Below, in pieces: positions 1-6,599 of a DNA stretch of 64,000 nt (positions are counted from its first letter, which is position 1; every line of letters begins with the position of its first letter). Made by a program: the position numbers and the translations under genes. The notes below the pieces were generated by a model. It had not been told where the DNA came from. It saw only the letters and a program-made list of their open reading frames with translations, and did no database searches. The stretch is from CAYPEL01 sp036479985 (GTDB lineage: Bacteria; Pseudomonadota; Gammaproteobacteria; DSM-19610): NCBI GenBank assembly GCA_965224815.1, contig CBDDAF010000003.1:2604001-2668000 (forward strand), given 5' to 3'.

Positions 1-6
1 TGGGGC

Positions 7-30
7 GCTGTAAATACGTCCCTGTACGCT
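7..30. repeat. Copy of the core of a dispersed repeat
   Basis: These 24 bases contain TGTAAATACGTCCCTGTACG and are identical to bases 52480-52503, which lie inside the 166-bp palindromic element at 52445-52610. Here the core is followed by a GC-rich inverted repeat (about 31-53, GGCGGCCGC and GCGGCCGAC arms). The 33-bp terminal repeats of the downstream copy are not visible, so this is either a different subtype or a copy cut by the window edge. Confidence 0.7.
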
Positions 31-127
31 TGGCGGCCGCTTCCCTGCGGCCGACACCCATTGATTGAGAATGCCATGACTTAATCAGAGCTTCCTCAAT
101 GAGTTTTATGTGAGTGAGTGCTAGTTT

Positions 128-547
128 TTACTGCGAGTTACCAGGGTTCCCACCTAGCAAGTCGTCTAGCGGTGTATTAAAAGACGAGGTGCTATCTGCT
201 GGTTTGTCTGTGAGCAGTTTTTCTGGCTCTTTGTTCTGTTGCCCGAGTTGAAACATCTCAATCGGTTCCTGACATAATTGTTGAGAACTGTTAGCCAGGT
301 GTTGGTAGACATCCCGATAACTCTCGGTCATTTTTTGAACCAGCGTTGACGTTTGTTTGAAATGGTCGGTGACTTTTGATTTATACTCAGTCAGCTCTTG
401 TTCAAGACGGTCAACTTCTTCTTGAAGTTTTTTCGCCCGGCCGAAGTTATGCATAAAAAGTAGTGCCAAGCCAATTCCTAATATCACGCCGAAAGCGACA
501 GCAATCAACGAGGTTCCCCAAAGCCAGCTGGTTTCTTGTCCGGTCAC
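128..547 (-). CDS. zapG: ZapG/YhcB family (DUF1043) inner-membrane protein
   Basis: A 139-residue protein with one N-terminal membrane segment (about residues 9-32), then a basic stretch and a coiled coil (about 38-75, rich in E/K/L heptads), and a low-complexity polar tail. This is the architecture of the YhcB/ZapG family, which links cell division with envelope and fatty-acid synthesis in gammaproteobacteria. The conserved block after the coiled coil (YRDVYQHLANSSQQLC) is typical of the family. It is transcribed away from the DUF2007 gene at 647. Function comes from family knowledge; the assignment itself is fairly secure. Confidence 0.85.
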   Translation of the reverse strand: MTGQETSWLWGTSLIAVAFGVILGIGLALLFMHNFGRAKKLQEEVDRLEQELTEYKSKVTDHFKQTSTLVQKMTESYRDVYQHLANSSQQLCQEPIEMFQLGQQNKEPEKLLTDKPADSTSSFNTPLDDLLGGNPGNSQ

Positions 548-646
548 AATCTCTAGTCCATACTTGATCCAAGTATTACAGTATACCGTGAGTCATCAGG
601 GATCGACAATCTGCTTGTCAGCCGAAGTTGCGTGATATCTATTGCA

Positions 647-958
647 ATGATAAAAATTTTTACTTCAAGTGATAATTTATTAATCCACCACTACCAGAAT
701 CTGCTGGAAAATGCGGGTTTTAGTTGTGTTATCAAGCAATCGTATTTGTCCGGTGGCGTTGGTGAATTGCCACCGATTGAGTGCTGGCCGGAATTATGGA
801 TAGAGGATGATCATTTACAGGACAAGGCGATGAGTCTTATACAGTCTTCTGGTAATACGGATGGCGGGACTTTTTGGCAATGCCCCTGTGGTGAAAAGCA
901 AGAACCACAATTTAATATTTGCTGGAAGTGTGGCAGCGAAAGAAAAGAGTCGTTATGA
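647..958 (+). CDS. DUF2007 protein with C-terminal zinc ribbon
   Basis: The N-terminal half (MIKIFTSSDN, then a helix LIHHYQNLLENAG and the motif GELPPIECWPELWI) matches the DUF2007 'putative signal-transducing protein' fold, a small ferredoxin-like domain. The C-terminus carries two Cys pairs, CPCG and CWKCG, that look like a zinc ribbon. A GTG at 632 gives five extra residues, but the ATG at 647 gives the usual family N-terminus, so I chose it. The family's role is not established; DUF2007 is sometimes fused to other zinc-ribbon proteins. Confidence 0.75.
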   Translation: MIKIFTSSDNLLIHHYQNLLENAGFSCVIKQSYLSGGVGELPPIECWPELWIEDDHLQDKAMSLIQSSGNTDGGTFWQCPCGEKQEPQFNICWKCGSERKESL

Positions 959-1036
959 TACATGCAGTAAATTTTGTAGAAAGTCTATTTCTGCAATCTA
1001 AAAACAGGAATCCCAAAAGGATGTCGGGGGAATGGA

Positions 1037-1306
1037 ATGAAATCTATCTACGTTGGCAATCTCGCCTTAGACGTAACACCAGAACAACTTGAAGCATTGT
1101 TTACACCGCACGGCAATGTGCTCTCCGTTAATTTAATTAATGATCGTGATTCCGGTGAACCACGAGGCTTTGCTTTTGTTGAAATGGATGATGAAGTTGC
1201 AGATCAAGCGATCGAATCAACCAATGGAATAGAATTTTGCGGCCGGAATTTAAAAGTTAATTTTGCTAAACCGCGCGGTGTGCGCCGATTGCGGCGCCCT
1301 CATTAG
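1037..1306 (+). CDS. RNA-binding protein with a single RRM domain
   Basis: An 89-residue protein that is almost entirely one RNA recognition motif. RNP2 is IYVGNL (residues 4-9) and RNP1 is RGFAFVEM (about residues 43-50), with the aromatic residues needed for RNA stacking. The tail is short and arginine-rich (RGVRRLRRPH). Small bacterial RRM proteins are often cold-induced and thought to act as RNA chaperones. A G-rich Shine-Dalgarno (GGGGGAA, 1026-1032) precedes the ATG. The target RNA is unknown. Confidence 0.85.
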   Translation: MKSIYVGNLALDVTPEQLEALFTPHGNVLSVNLINDRDSGEPRGFAFVEMDDEVADQAIESTNGIEFCGRNLKVNFAKPRGVRRLRRPH

Positions 1307-1318
1307 CATGCCTGGCGA

Positions 1319-2278
1319 TTAGCAACCCGTCAGGTCGCCAACGGGCTGGTCATCATTAGCTAAAAAAGACTGAATGTTTTCTGTGATGCCATTAATCAGG
1401 CGTTGCCGTGCCGCCTGACTTGCCCAGGCAACGTGCGGGGTGACGATCAGGTTTGCCAGATTTGCGTTGAGTAATGGATGGTTTTCCCCGGGCGGTTCAA
1501 CGTCTAAAACATCTACTGCGGCAGCGCCGATGTGTCCCGATCCTAATGCATCCAGTAGATCCAGTGAATTAACAATGCCGCCACGTGCTGTGTTGATCAA
1601 TATTGAATCCGGTTTCATCAGGGACAACTCATTCCGGCTGATCAGATTGTGGGTATTTTCGTTGAGCGGACAATGTAGACTCAGAACGTCTACCTGCGGT
1701 AATAATTTCTCTAAAGGCAGTCGATCTGTGTGTGGTTTGGTGCCAGGGCGTTGTGCGATGAGGATATTCATAGACATCGCACGGGCCAGTTTTGCGACTG
1801 CTTGTCCCAGTTCACCGTAGCCGATGATTCCCAGAGTTTTCCCTGCCAGTTCCTGTATAGGAATATCGAATACACAGAAATGTTCTGAACCCGGCCAGGT
1901 AGCTGTAGCAGCCCGGTAGCGATCCAGTTGCCGGGTCAGTGTTAATAACAACGCAAAGACATGTTCAGTAACAGACGCGGTAGCATAGCCGCGTACATTC
2001 TTTACCGTGATACCCTTTTGTGCGGCGCATTTTGTATCAATATTATTGGTGCCCGTTGCAGCAACGCAGATCAGTTTGAGATTTTTTGCTCCCTTGATCA
2101 TGCGGTCATCCAGTACCACCTTGTTAGTAACCACCACAGTTGCATCCTGGATGCGCGATGCACATTCTTCTGCAGTGGTTGCATCGTAACGCTGCCAGTT
2201 GTCAAGGCTTGTTAGTAAAGGCTGACAATCCAGGTCTTGTGGATTCAGGCTGGCTATATCCAGAAAGACACCTTGCAT
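1319..2278 (-). CDS. D-2-hydroxyacid dehydrogenase, glycerate/hydroxypyruvate type
   Basis: A 319-residue NAD(P)-dependent dehydrogenase of the D-isomer 2-hydroxyacid family. The Rossmann motif is GYGELG (153-158). The catalytic triad is Arg232 (NTARGG), Glu261 (DVEPP) and His282 (TPHVAW). The length and the VEPP/PHVAWAS signature are closest to glycerate dehydrogenase/hydroxypyruvate reductase (HprA), which interconverts hydroxypyruvate and D-glycerate, but the substrate cannot be fixed from sequence. It lies 3 bp after the chalcone-isomerase-like gene on the same strand, so the two are likely co-transcribed. Confidence 0.85.
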   Translation of the reverse strand: MQGVFLDIASLNPQDLDCQPLLTSLDNWQRYDATTAEECASRIQDATVVVTNKVVLDDRMIKGAKNLKLICVAATGTNNIDTKCAAQKGITVKNVRGYATASVTEHVFALLLTLTRQLDRYRAATATWPGSEHFCVFDIPIQELAGKTLGIIGYGELGQAVAKLARAMSMNILIAQRPGTKPHTDRLPLEKLLPQVDVLSLHCPLNENTHNLISRNELSLMKPDSILINTARGGIVNSLDLLDALGSGHIGAAAVDVLDVEPPGENHPLLNANLANLIVTPHVAWASQAARQRLINGITENIQSFLANDDQPVGDLTGC

Positions 2279-2281
2279 GTA

Positions 2282-2848
2282 CTACTGACCCAGTATGCCT
2301 TTTTTTAGATTTTCATCGGCCGGTTTGTCTCCGATCCAGACCAGTAACAGAGATGAGAAAAAGTCATCACCTTCGACATTGCCACGTGACTCTCCATTCA
2401 ATACGACTTCAGTTCCGACACCGGGTTGGAAGTTCATTTCGATGACATCGTTTTTCTGGAGGTCGGGAAATAATTGATTAAATTCTTCAAGGCGCGCTTC
2501 AATGGCCGTAAATTTATCCGCTGCTAGATTATTTTTAAGACCTTCAGTCCATGCATCACGGATTTTCTTTGCGCTGATGCTTTTGTAAATAATATGCATG
2601 CGCATCGATTTATTTCCACCAGCGGCGATGAGTTCATCGGCTTGATTGGAAGGTTTTGCAGCATATAGTGCACCGGCATAAACTTTGATGAAAAGTTTTT
2701 TACGTAGACCGGCACCCGTCAGTAGCAGTGTTTGTTCACCAAGGGTCAGGGATTCAGAAAACTTTGCGCCGCCAACTGTGGTATCGCCGGCAACAAGCGT
2801 TGGGATGGTGCCAAGGATCAGGAACAAGGAAGCAATCATCAGTTTCAT
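2282..2848 (-). CDS. Secreted chalcone-isomerase-like protein
   Basis: A 188-residue protein with a cleavable signal peptide (hydrophobic residues 3-20, likely cut near VAG-DT). The body has the features of the chalcone isomerase-like (Chalcone_3) family common in Proteobacteria: GAGLRKKLFIKVYAGALYA near residues 46-64 and a C-terminal block around FFSSLLLVWIGDKPADENLKKGILG. Bacterial members are periplasmic, probably bind fatty acids or hydrophobic ligands, and lack demonstrated chalcone isomerase activity. It is the first gene of a likely pair with the dehydrogenase that follows. Confidence 0.8.
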   Translation of the reverse strand: MKLMIASLFLILGTIPTLVAGDTTVGGAKFSESLTLGEQTLLLTGAGLRKKLFIKVYAGALYAAKPSNQADELIAAGGNKSMRMHIIYKSISAKKIRDAWTEGLKNNLAADKFTAIEARLEEFNQLFPDLQKNDVIEMNFQPGVGTEVVLNGESRGNVEGDDFFSSLLLVWIGDKPADENLKKGILGQ

Positions 2849-3058
2849 GGTCTAGCCTAAAGATATGGGTTGTTGGGGTTGCAGTTTAACATGCCATGAA
2901 GGTGTCAATATTCCGGCGAAATGTGAGCCTGCTCAAGCGGCATTTACCTGTGGAAATGATGACATCCATCAATGTCCTTTAGAGGGCGGCTTGTTAAAGT
3001 TACTGCTGTAGAAGGACGATAACTCTAGATGGAAGAGATGTAATGATATGGAGGTTGT

Positions 3059-3421
3059 ATGGAACACCGGTGCAGTATCCGCAAGCAAATTGCGATTCGC
3101 GTACTGTTTTACAAACACGGTCTGCCGGTTCAAAGTGGCCAGAGCCGTGATCTCGGTCTGGGTGGGGTGTTTATCGAAACTGATCCCTACCGATGGCATA
3201 AAAATGAATGTATCGATGTTGAATTTATCAGTACTTGCGGTGCAAAATTGCGGCTGCCAGCGCTGGTTGTTCACCAGCGCAAGCAGGGCGTTGGGTTGAT
3301 GTTCGATGCGGTAGAAGCAGAACAGCGCAAAGTACTTCGTGATATTTTATTTAATACCAAATTGACAGACGCCTTTCGTATTCCTCAAATACAAGTCAAC
3401 AATAGCTGTCAGGTAGCATAA
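3059..3421 (+). CDS. PilZ domain protein (putative c-di-GMP receptor)
   Basis: A 120-residue stand-alone PilZ domain. The N-terminal arginine motif is HRCSIRKQI (RxxxR type) and the second motif is RDLGLGGVFIE, where the usual [D/N]xSxxG serine is replaced by glycine (DLGLGG). GGAGG-like bases at 3050-3054 precede the ATG. PilZ proteins couple c-di-GMP levels to motility, pili or exopolysaccharide output; this window also encodes two GGDEF proteins and many pilins. The Ser-to-Gly change may alter c-di-GMP affinity. Confidence 0.8.
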   Translation: MEHRCSIRKQIAIRVLFYKHGLPVQSGQSRDLGLGGVFIETDPYRWHKNECIDVEFISTCGAKLRLPALVVHQRKQGVGLMFDAVEAEQRKVLRDILFNTKLTDAFRIPQIQVNNSCQVA

Positions 3422-3424
3422 AGT

Positions 3425-3976
3425 TTAAGGAGTACGGCGAGGGTGTTTGATAATATCGCCGATCTGTAACGGAAAACCGTTACCTGCCTTGAAATCACGA
3501 TAGTAGCGAAGTAACGTTTCCTCGACGACTGGAAACGCCAGTTCATCCCAGGGAATTTCAGCTTCGTTGAATAATTTGCACTCGAGACTTTCTACGCCAG
3601 GTGAAAATGAACCGTCGACCAGAGTGCCCCGGAAAAACATGTAAACCTGGTTGATGTGCGGGATGCTGATAAGACTGTAGAGCGAATCGATCTCTATTCG
3701 GGCGTTTGCTTCTTCCCAGGATTCACGCAGTGCACCTTGTTCGGTAGATTCCCCATTTTCCATAAAACCAGCTGGCAGCGTCCACAGTCCGTGTCGAGGT
3801 TCAATAGCGCGCCGGCAGAGGAGTATTTTTTGATCCCATTCCGGGATACAGCCGGCAACAATTTTCGGATTTTGATAGTGAATAGTCTGGCACTGATTAC
3901 AGACAAAGCGTTCCCGATTATCGCCTTCAGGGATAAGTAATGAGACAGTGGTGCCGCAGTTGCTACAGTATTTCAA
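3425..3976 (-). CDS. Nudix hydrolase with N-terminal zinc ribbon
   Basis: A 183-residue protein with a Cys4 zinc ribbon (C4, C7, C26, C29) followed by a Nudix domain. The Nudix box is intact: G70, E76, R84-E85 and E88-E89. Nudix hydrolases cleave X-linked nucleoside diphosphates; zinc-ribbon forms resemble NudC-like or ADP-ribose/FAD-acting enzymes, but the substrate is not determined by the sequence. It converges with the PilZ gene (3 bp gap) and lies downstream of a second Nudix gene and a RibD-C-like reductase on the same strand, separated from them by a degenerate REP palindrome. Confidence 0.85.
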   Translation of the reverse strand: MKYCSNCGTTVSLLIPEGDNRERFVCNQCQTIHYQNPKIVAGCIPEWDQKILLCRRAIEPRHGLWTLPAGFMENGESTEQGALRESWEEANARIEIDSLYSLISIPHINQVYMFFRGTLVDGSFSPGVESLECKLFNEAEIPWDELAFPVVEETLLRYYRDFKAGNGFPLQIGDIIKHPRRTP

Positions 3977-4002
3977 ATTGATGCCCGTTTTTTGTGAAAA
4001 TT

Positions 4003-4064
4003 TGTAGGAGCGGCTTCAGCCGCGAAAGGATTGCTGGCCATCACGGCTGAAACCGTTCTTGTAA
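4003..4064. repeat. Degenerate REP palindrome
   Basis: The left arm is TGTAGGAGCGGCTTCAGCCG, as in the other REP copies, but the right arm (4041-4064) has several substitutions (CACGGCTGAAACCGTTCTTGT). It lies between the two Nudix genes. The decay suggests an old copy. Confidence 0.75.
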
Positions 4065-4093
4065 GACTCCACCGTGGCTGTGTAACCATATTA

Positions 4094-4597
4094 TCACAGT
4101 GATGCCAGCATCAAGCCGACGACCGTTTTGGCATCGCGTATGGTTCCATCCTTGATGAATTGTATTGCCTGTGGGTAATCCAGCCAGTGAATTTCTATTA
4201 CTTCGTGTTCTTCATGTTGTATCGGGCAATCTCTAAGTCCAGTGGCGCGAAATAAATAAATGATTTCATCACTAAAGCCAGGAGTTGTCAGGGTGCTACC
4301 CAGTGGTTCAAGCTTATCTGCCAACTGGCCTGCTTCTTCTGCCAGTTCACGTTTTGCCGTGGTTAACGGGTTTTCACCGGGATCAATTTTCCCGGCGGGT
4401 AACTCCCAAAGCCAGCCCCCGGCTGCGTGGCGGTACTGACGTATCAAACACACTTTGTTGTCGTCATTGACCGCAACCACAGCAGCGCCACCTGGATGAT
4501 GAATAACTTCCAGATCCAGGGTTGTTCCATTAGGTAGCTCAACCGTTTCAATCGCCAAATCAATGATGCGTCCCTGATGGATGATCTGTTTTTTCAT
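4094..4597 (-). CDS. Nudix hydrolase, ADP-ribose pyrophosphatase-like
   Basis: A 167-residue Nudix protein. The box is G69, E75, R83-E84, E87-E88, G90, with the upstream WELPAG motif typical of ADP-ribose pyrophosphatases (NudF type), which hydrolyse ADP-ribose to AMP and ribose-5-phosphate. I chose the ATG at 4597 because it gives MKKQIIHQGR, the usual start; the upstream extension overlaps the preceding gene in another frame. It begins 1 bp after the stop of the RibD-C-like reductase, so the two are almost certainly translated from one mRNA. Confidence 0.85.
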   Translation of the reverse strand: MKKQIIHQGRIIDLAIETVELPNGTTLDLEVIHHPGGAAVVAVNDDNKVCLIRQYRHAAGGWLWELPAGKIDPGENPLTTAKRELAEEAGQLADKLEPLGSTLTTPGFSDEIIYLFRATGLRDCPIQHEEHEVIEIHWLDYPQAIQFIKDGTIRDAKTVVGLMLASL

Positions 4598-4598
4598 G

Positions 4599-5432
4599 TT
4601 AATTAATATCGTAAGCGGCCAGTGTCTGACCTGAACCTGATAGGGCGAGTGGATCCAGATAAAGCGATGCCAGCGACAGGCTGGGTGCCGGTTCGAATGC
4701 GTCGCCCCAAATGATTGTATCGAATTCTCCACCCCCCAGAATCTTTTGCGCCGTTGTCAGATACAAACGATCCAATGCCTGTCCAGCAGCCAGTGTGTGA
4801 TGTACTGATGGCCCGGCAATCGCGTAAACGAACTTATAACCTCGAGCTTTGATATGTTTACGAATCAGGGCTCCATCAACTTGTCGCTCTGAACCACAGA
4901 AAATAATTTCAGCATGAGTGTTCTTGAGTAAGGTATCGCATCGACCGGGGACAGCTTGCTGGCCAGTAAAAATAGTTACTTTTCTATGCCGGTAAGCCTT
5001 TAATGCGTTCACGGGTATATCAAGACTGGCGCTTAAAATAGCAATATCCGGCTGCTCTTTTAGTCCGTGTTTAATTCGCCATTCGCGTAGATCATCGAAT
5101 TCACCAGATGATCCAACGGGTAGTTGATCCTGAGCTTCACTGTTCTCAGACTGGCGAAAATAACGGGCGCTGGTAATCAGCAAGTCTGCCTGGGTAGCGA
5201 GTTCCTGATACAGCCGCCAATCACGTGGGTTACCCGTAGCCGCTGGTACCTGACGGGTCTTTTTACCCGCTACGGGCAGGCCGATACGCCCATCAATACT
5301 GGTGATGAAATTTGAATAGATAAACACATCCTCTTTACCTGGCTGTTGGCGGATGTTTTGTGACAGGTACAAACCTTCAAGGTTGTGCTGTTCGCCGGTT
5401 GCCGGATAGAGCTCGAGGATTTCTTTTGTCAT
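4599..5432 (-). CDS. RibD C-terminal-type (DHFR-fold) reductase
   Basis: A 277-residue protein with the RibD_C fold: SNFITSIDGRIG near residue 43, the RLYQELATQADLLITSARY block, and GGGEF near the C-terminus. Family members include the NADPH-dependent pyrimidine reductase of riboflavin synthesis and related stand-alone reductases of unknown substrate. There is no deaminase domain, so this is not a full RibD. The ATG at 5432 is preferred over 5519 because the extra 29 residues overlap the upstream terminator. It is coupled to the Nudix gene at 4094-4597. Confidence 0.75.
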   Translation of the reverse strand: MTKEILELYPATGEQHNLEGLYLSQNIRQQPGKEDVFIYSNFITSIDGRIGLPVAGKKTRQVPAATGNPRDWRLYQELATQADLLITSARYFRQSENSEAQDQLPVGSSGEFDDLREWRIKHGLKEQPDIAILSASLDIPVNALKAYRHRKVTIFTGQQAVPGRCDTLLKNTHAEIIFCGSERQVDGALIRKHIKARGYKFVYAIAGPSVHHTLAAGQALDRLYLTTAQKILGGGEFDTIIWGDAFEPAPSLSLASLYLDPLALSGSGQTLAAYDIN

Positions 5433-5489
5433 AAAGTATATATAGTTACAGAAGCTGTATAGGGTCGATTCTATCTTAAACCAGACAAT

Positions 5490-5516
5490 AAAAAACCGGA
5501 GCCAGGGCTCCGGTTT
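5490..5516 (-). terminator. Rho-independent terminator after iscU
   Basis: Arms AAACCGGAGCC (5493-5503) and GGCTCCGGTTT (5506-5516) form a strong stem, and the minus strand continues into a T-rich run. It closes the iscR-iscU transcript and separates it from the reductase gene at 5432. Confidence 0.85.
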
Positions 5517-5541
5517 CAATACCGATTAACTTGTAGCTATC

Positions 5542-5922
5542 TCAGTCGTTTTTCTGTTGGTAATCAGAAATGGCAGCTTTGATTGCGTCTTCAGCCAGTA
5601 CCGAACAGTGAATTTTCACTGGCGGTAAAGCCAACTCATCTGCAATTTCGGTATTCTTGATCTGACCCGCTTGATCCAGCGTTTTACCCTTGACCCATTC
5701 TGTCAGTAACGAGCTTGATGCAATGGCAGAACCACAGCCGTAGGTTTTGAACTTGGCGTCTTCGATGACACCAGCGTTATTGACCTTGATCTGCAACTTC
5801 ATGACATCACCACAGGCAGGAGCACCGACCATACCCGTACCGACCGAAGTGTCGCCCTTTTCAAAAGAGCCGACATTGCGTGGATTTTCGTAGTGGTCGA
5901 GTACTTTGTTGCTGTAAGCCAT
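5542..5922 (-). CDS. iscU: Iron-sulfur cluster scaffold IscU
   Basis: A 126-residue IscU with all functional residues: Cys37, Asp39, Cys63, His105 and Cys106 for cluster assembly, and the LPPVK chaperone-binding motif at 99-103. IscU builds [2Fe-2S] clusters using sulfur from the desulfurase IscS and passes them on through HscA/HscB. It follows iscR by 35 bp and is followed directly by a terminator; iscS, iscA, hscBA and fdx are not beside it, so partners must be encoded elsewhere. Confidence 0.95.
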   Translation of the reverse strand: MAYSNKVLDHYENPRNVGSFEKGDTSVGTGMVGAPACGDVMKLQIKVNNAGVIEDAKFKTYGCGSAIASSSLLTEWVKGKTLDQAGQIKNTEIADELALPPVKIHCSVLAEDAIKAAISDYQQKND

Positions 5923-5957
5923 GATGCATTCTCCTGTGTGTGTTGCCTGTTACTGAC

Positions 5958-6413
5958 TCAGGCAGCTGAAGCTGATTGCTGGAATCCAGGACGGTATGGC
6001 GCGTCTTTATCGCTTTTCTCTTCCGGTTTCTGGTTGACTGCTTCAGCAAGCGTCACTTCGTTCAGATAATTGAAAATACGTTCGCTCAGCGAGTTCCACA
6101 TAATCACGCTTTGTGGCCATTCTTCACCGGGGATACGCTCACGCCGGGCTGGCATCGCATCATCAACCGCGCTGAGGATTTCGGCAACCGTGATTTCTGT
6201 GGCTGGACGGCGCAGGCAATAACCACCACCAGGACCGCGCATACCGGTTACCAGGCCATTGTTACGCAAGCGTGCGAACAGTTGCTCGAGATAGGAAACA
6301 GAAATAGATTGTTCGACTGAAATGTCAGCCAGGGTGACTGGGCCTTGCTCACCGCGCAGTGCCAGTTCCATCATTGCAGTAATGGCATGACGGCCTTTGG
6401 TTGAGAGTTTCAT
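5958..6413 (-). CDS. iscR: IscR-like Rrf2 regulator lacking the cluster-binding cysteines
   Basis: A 151-residue Rrf2-family winged-helix regulator whose DNA-binding half is clearly IscR (SYLEQLFARLRNNGLV, RGPGGGY), including Glu43, which in E. coli IscR sets site selectivity. The segment that normally holds three Cys ligands and a His (about residues 88-106) reads PARRERIPGEEWPQSVIMW and has none of them. The only cysteine in the protein is Cys66. It should therefore not bind a [2Fe-2S] cluster in the known way. It heads a two-gene operon with iscU and probably autoregulates through the operator at 6496-6520. Confidence 0.88.
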   Translation of the reverse strand: MKLSTKGRHAITAMMELALRGEQGPVTLADISVEQSISVSYLEQLFARLRNNGLVTGMRGPGGGYCLRRPATEITVAEILSAVDDAMPARRERIPGEEWPQSVIMWNSLSERIFNYLNEVTLAEAVNQKPEEKSDKDAPYRPGFQQSASAA

Positions 6414-6487
6414 AATTTGCCTCGCTATTATAATAATATGTATGGCATGAGGCAGTTAAATACCTCGTTAGTTCTGCCAGCCCGGAT

Positions 6488-6520
6488 ATTAGATAATACT
6501 TGAGTCTTTTAGTCAAGAAT
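6488..6520 (-). promoter_or_regulatory. iscR promoter with a type-1-like IscR operator
   Basis: On the minus strand a -35 TTGACT (6511-6516) and a -10 TCTAAT (6488-6493) are 17 bp apart. Bases 6496-6520 form an imperfect palindrome with arms ATACTTGA and TCAAGAAT, close to the consensus type-1 IscR site known from gammaproteobacteria. The operator covers the -35 and spacer, as expected for autorepression. Confidence 0.75.
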
Positions 6521-6599
6521 AAGCTCGGTGAGCCAGGTAAGGAAAGATAGAAAATAGGTTGTGTAACTAGTTGTAATTATAAGAAAATATCTGAACTAT

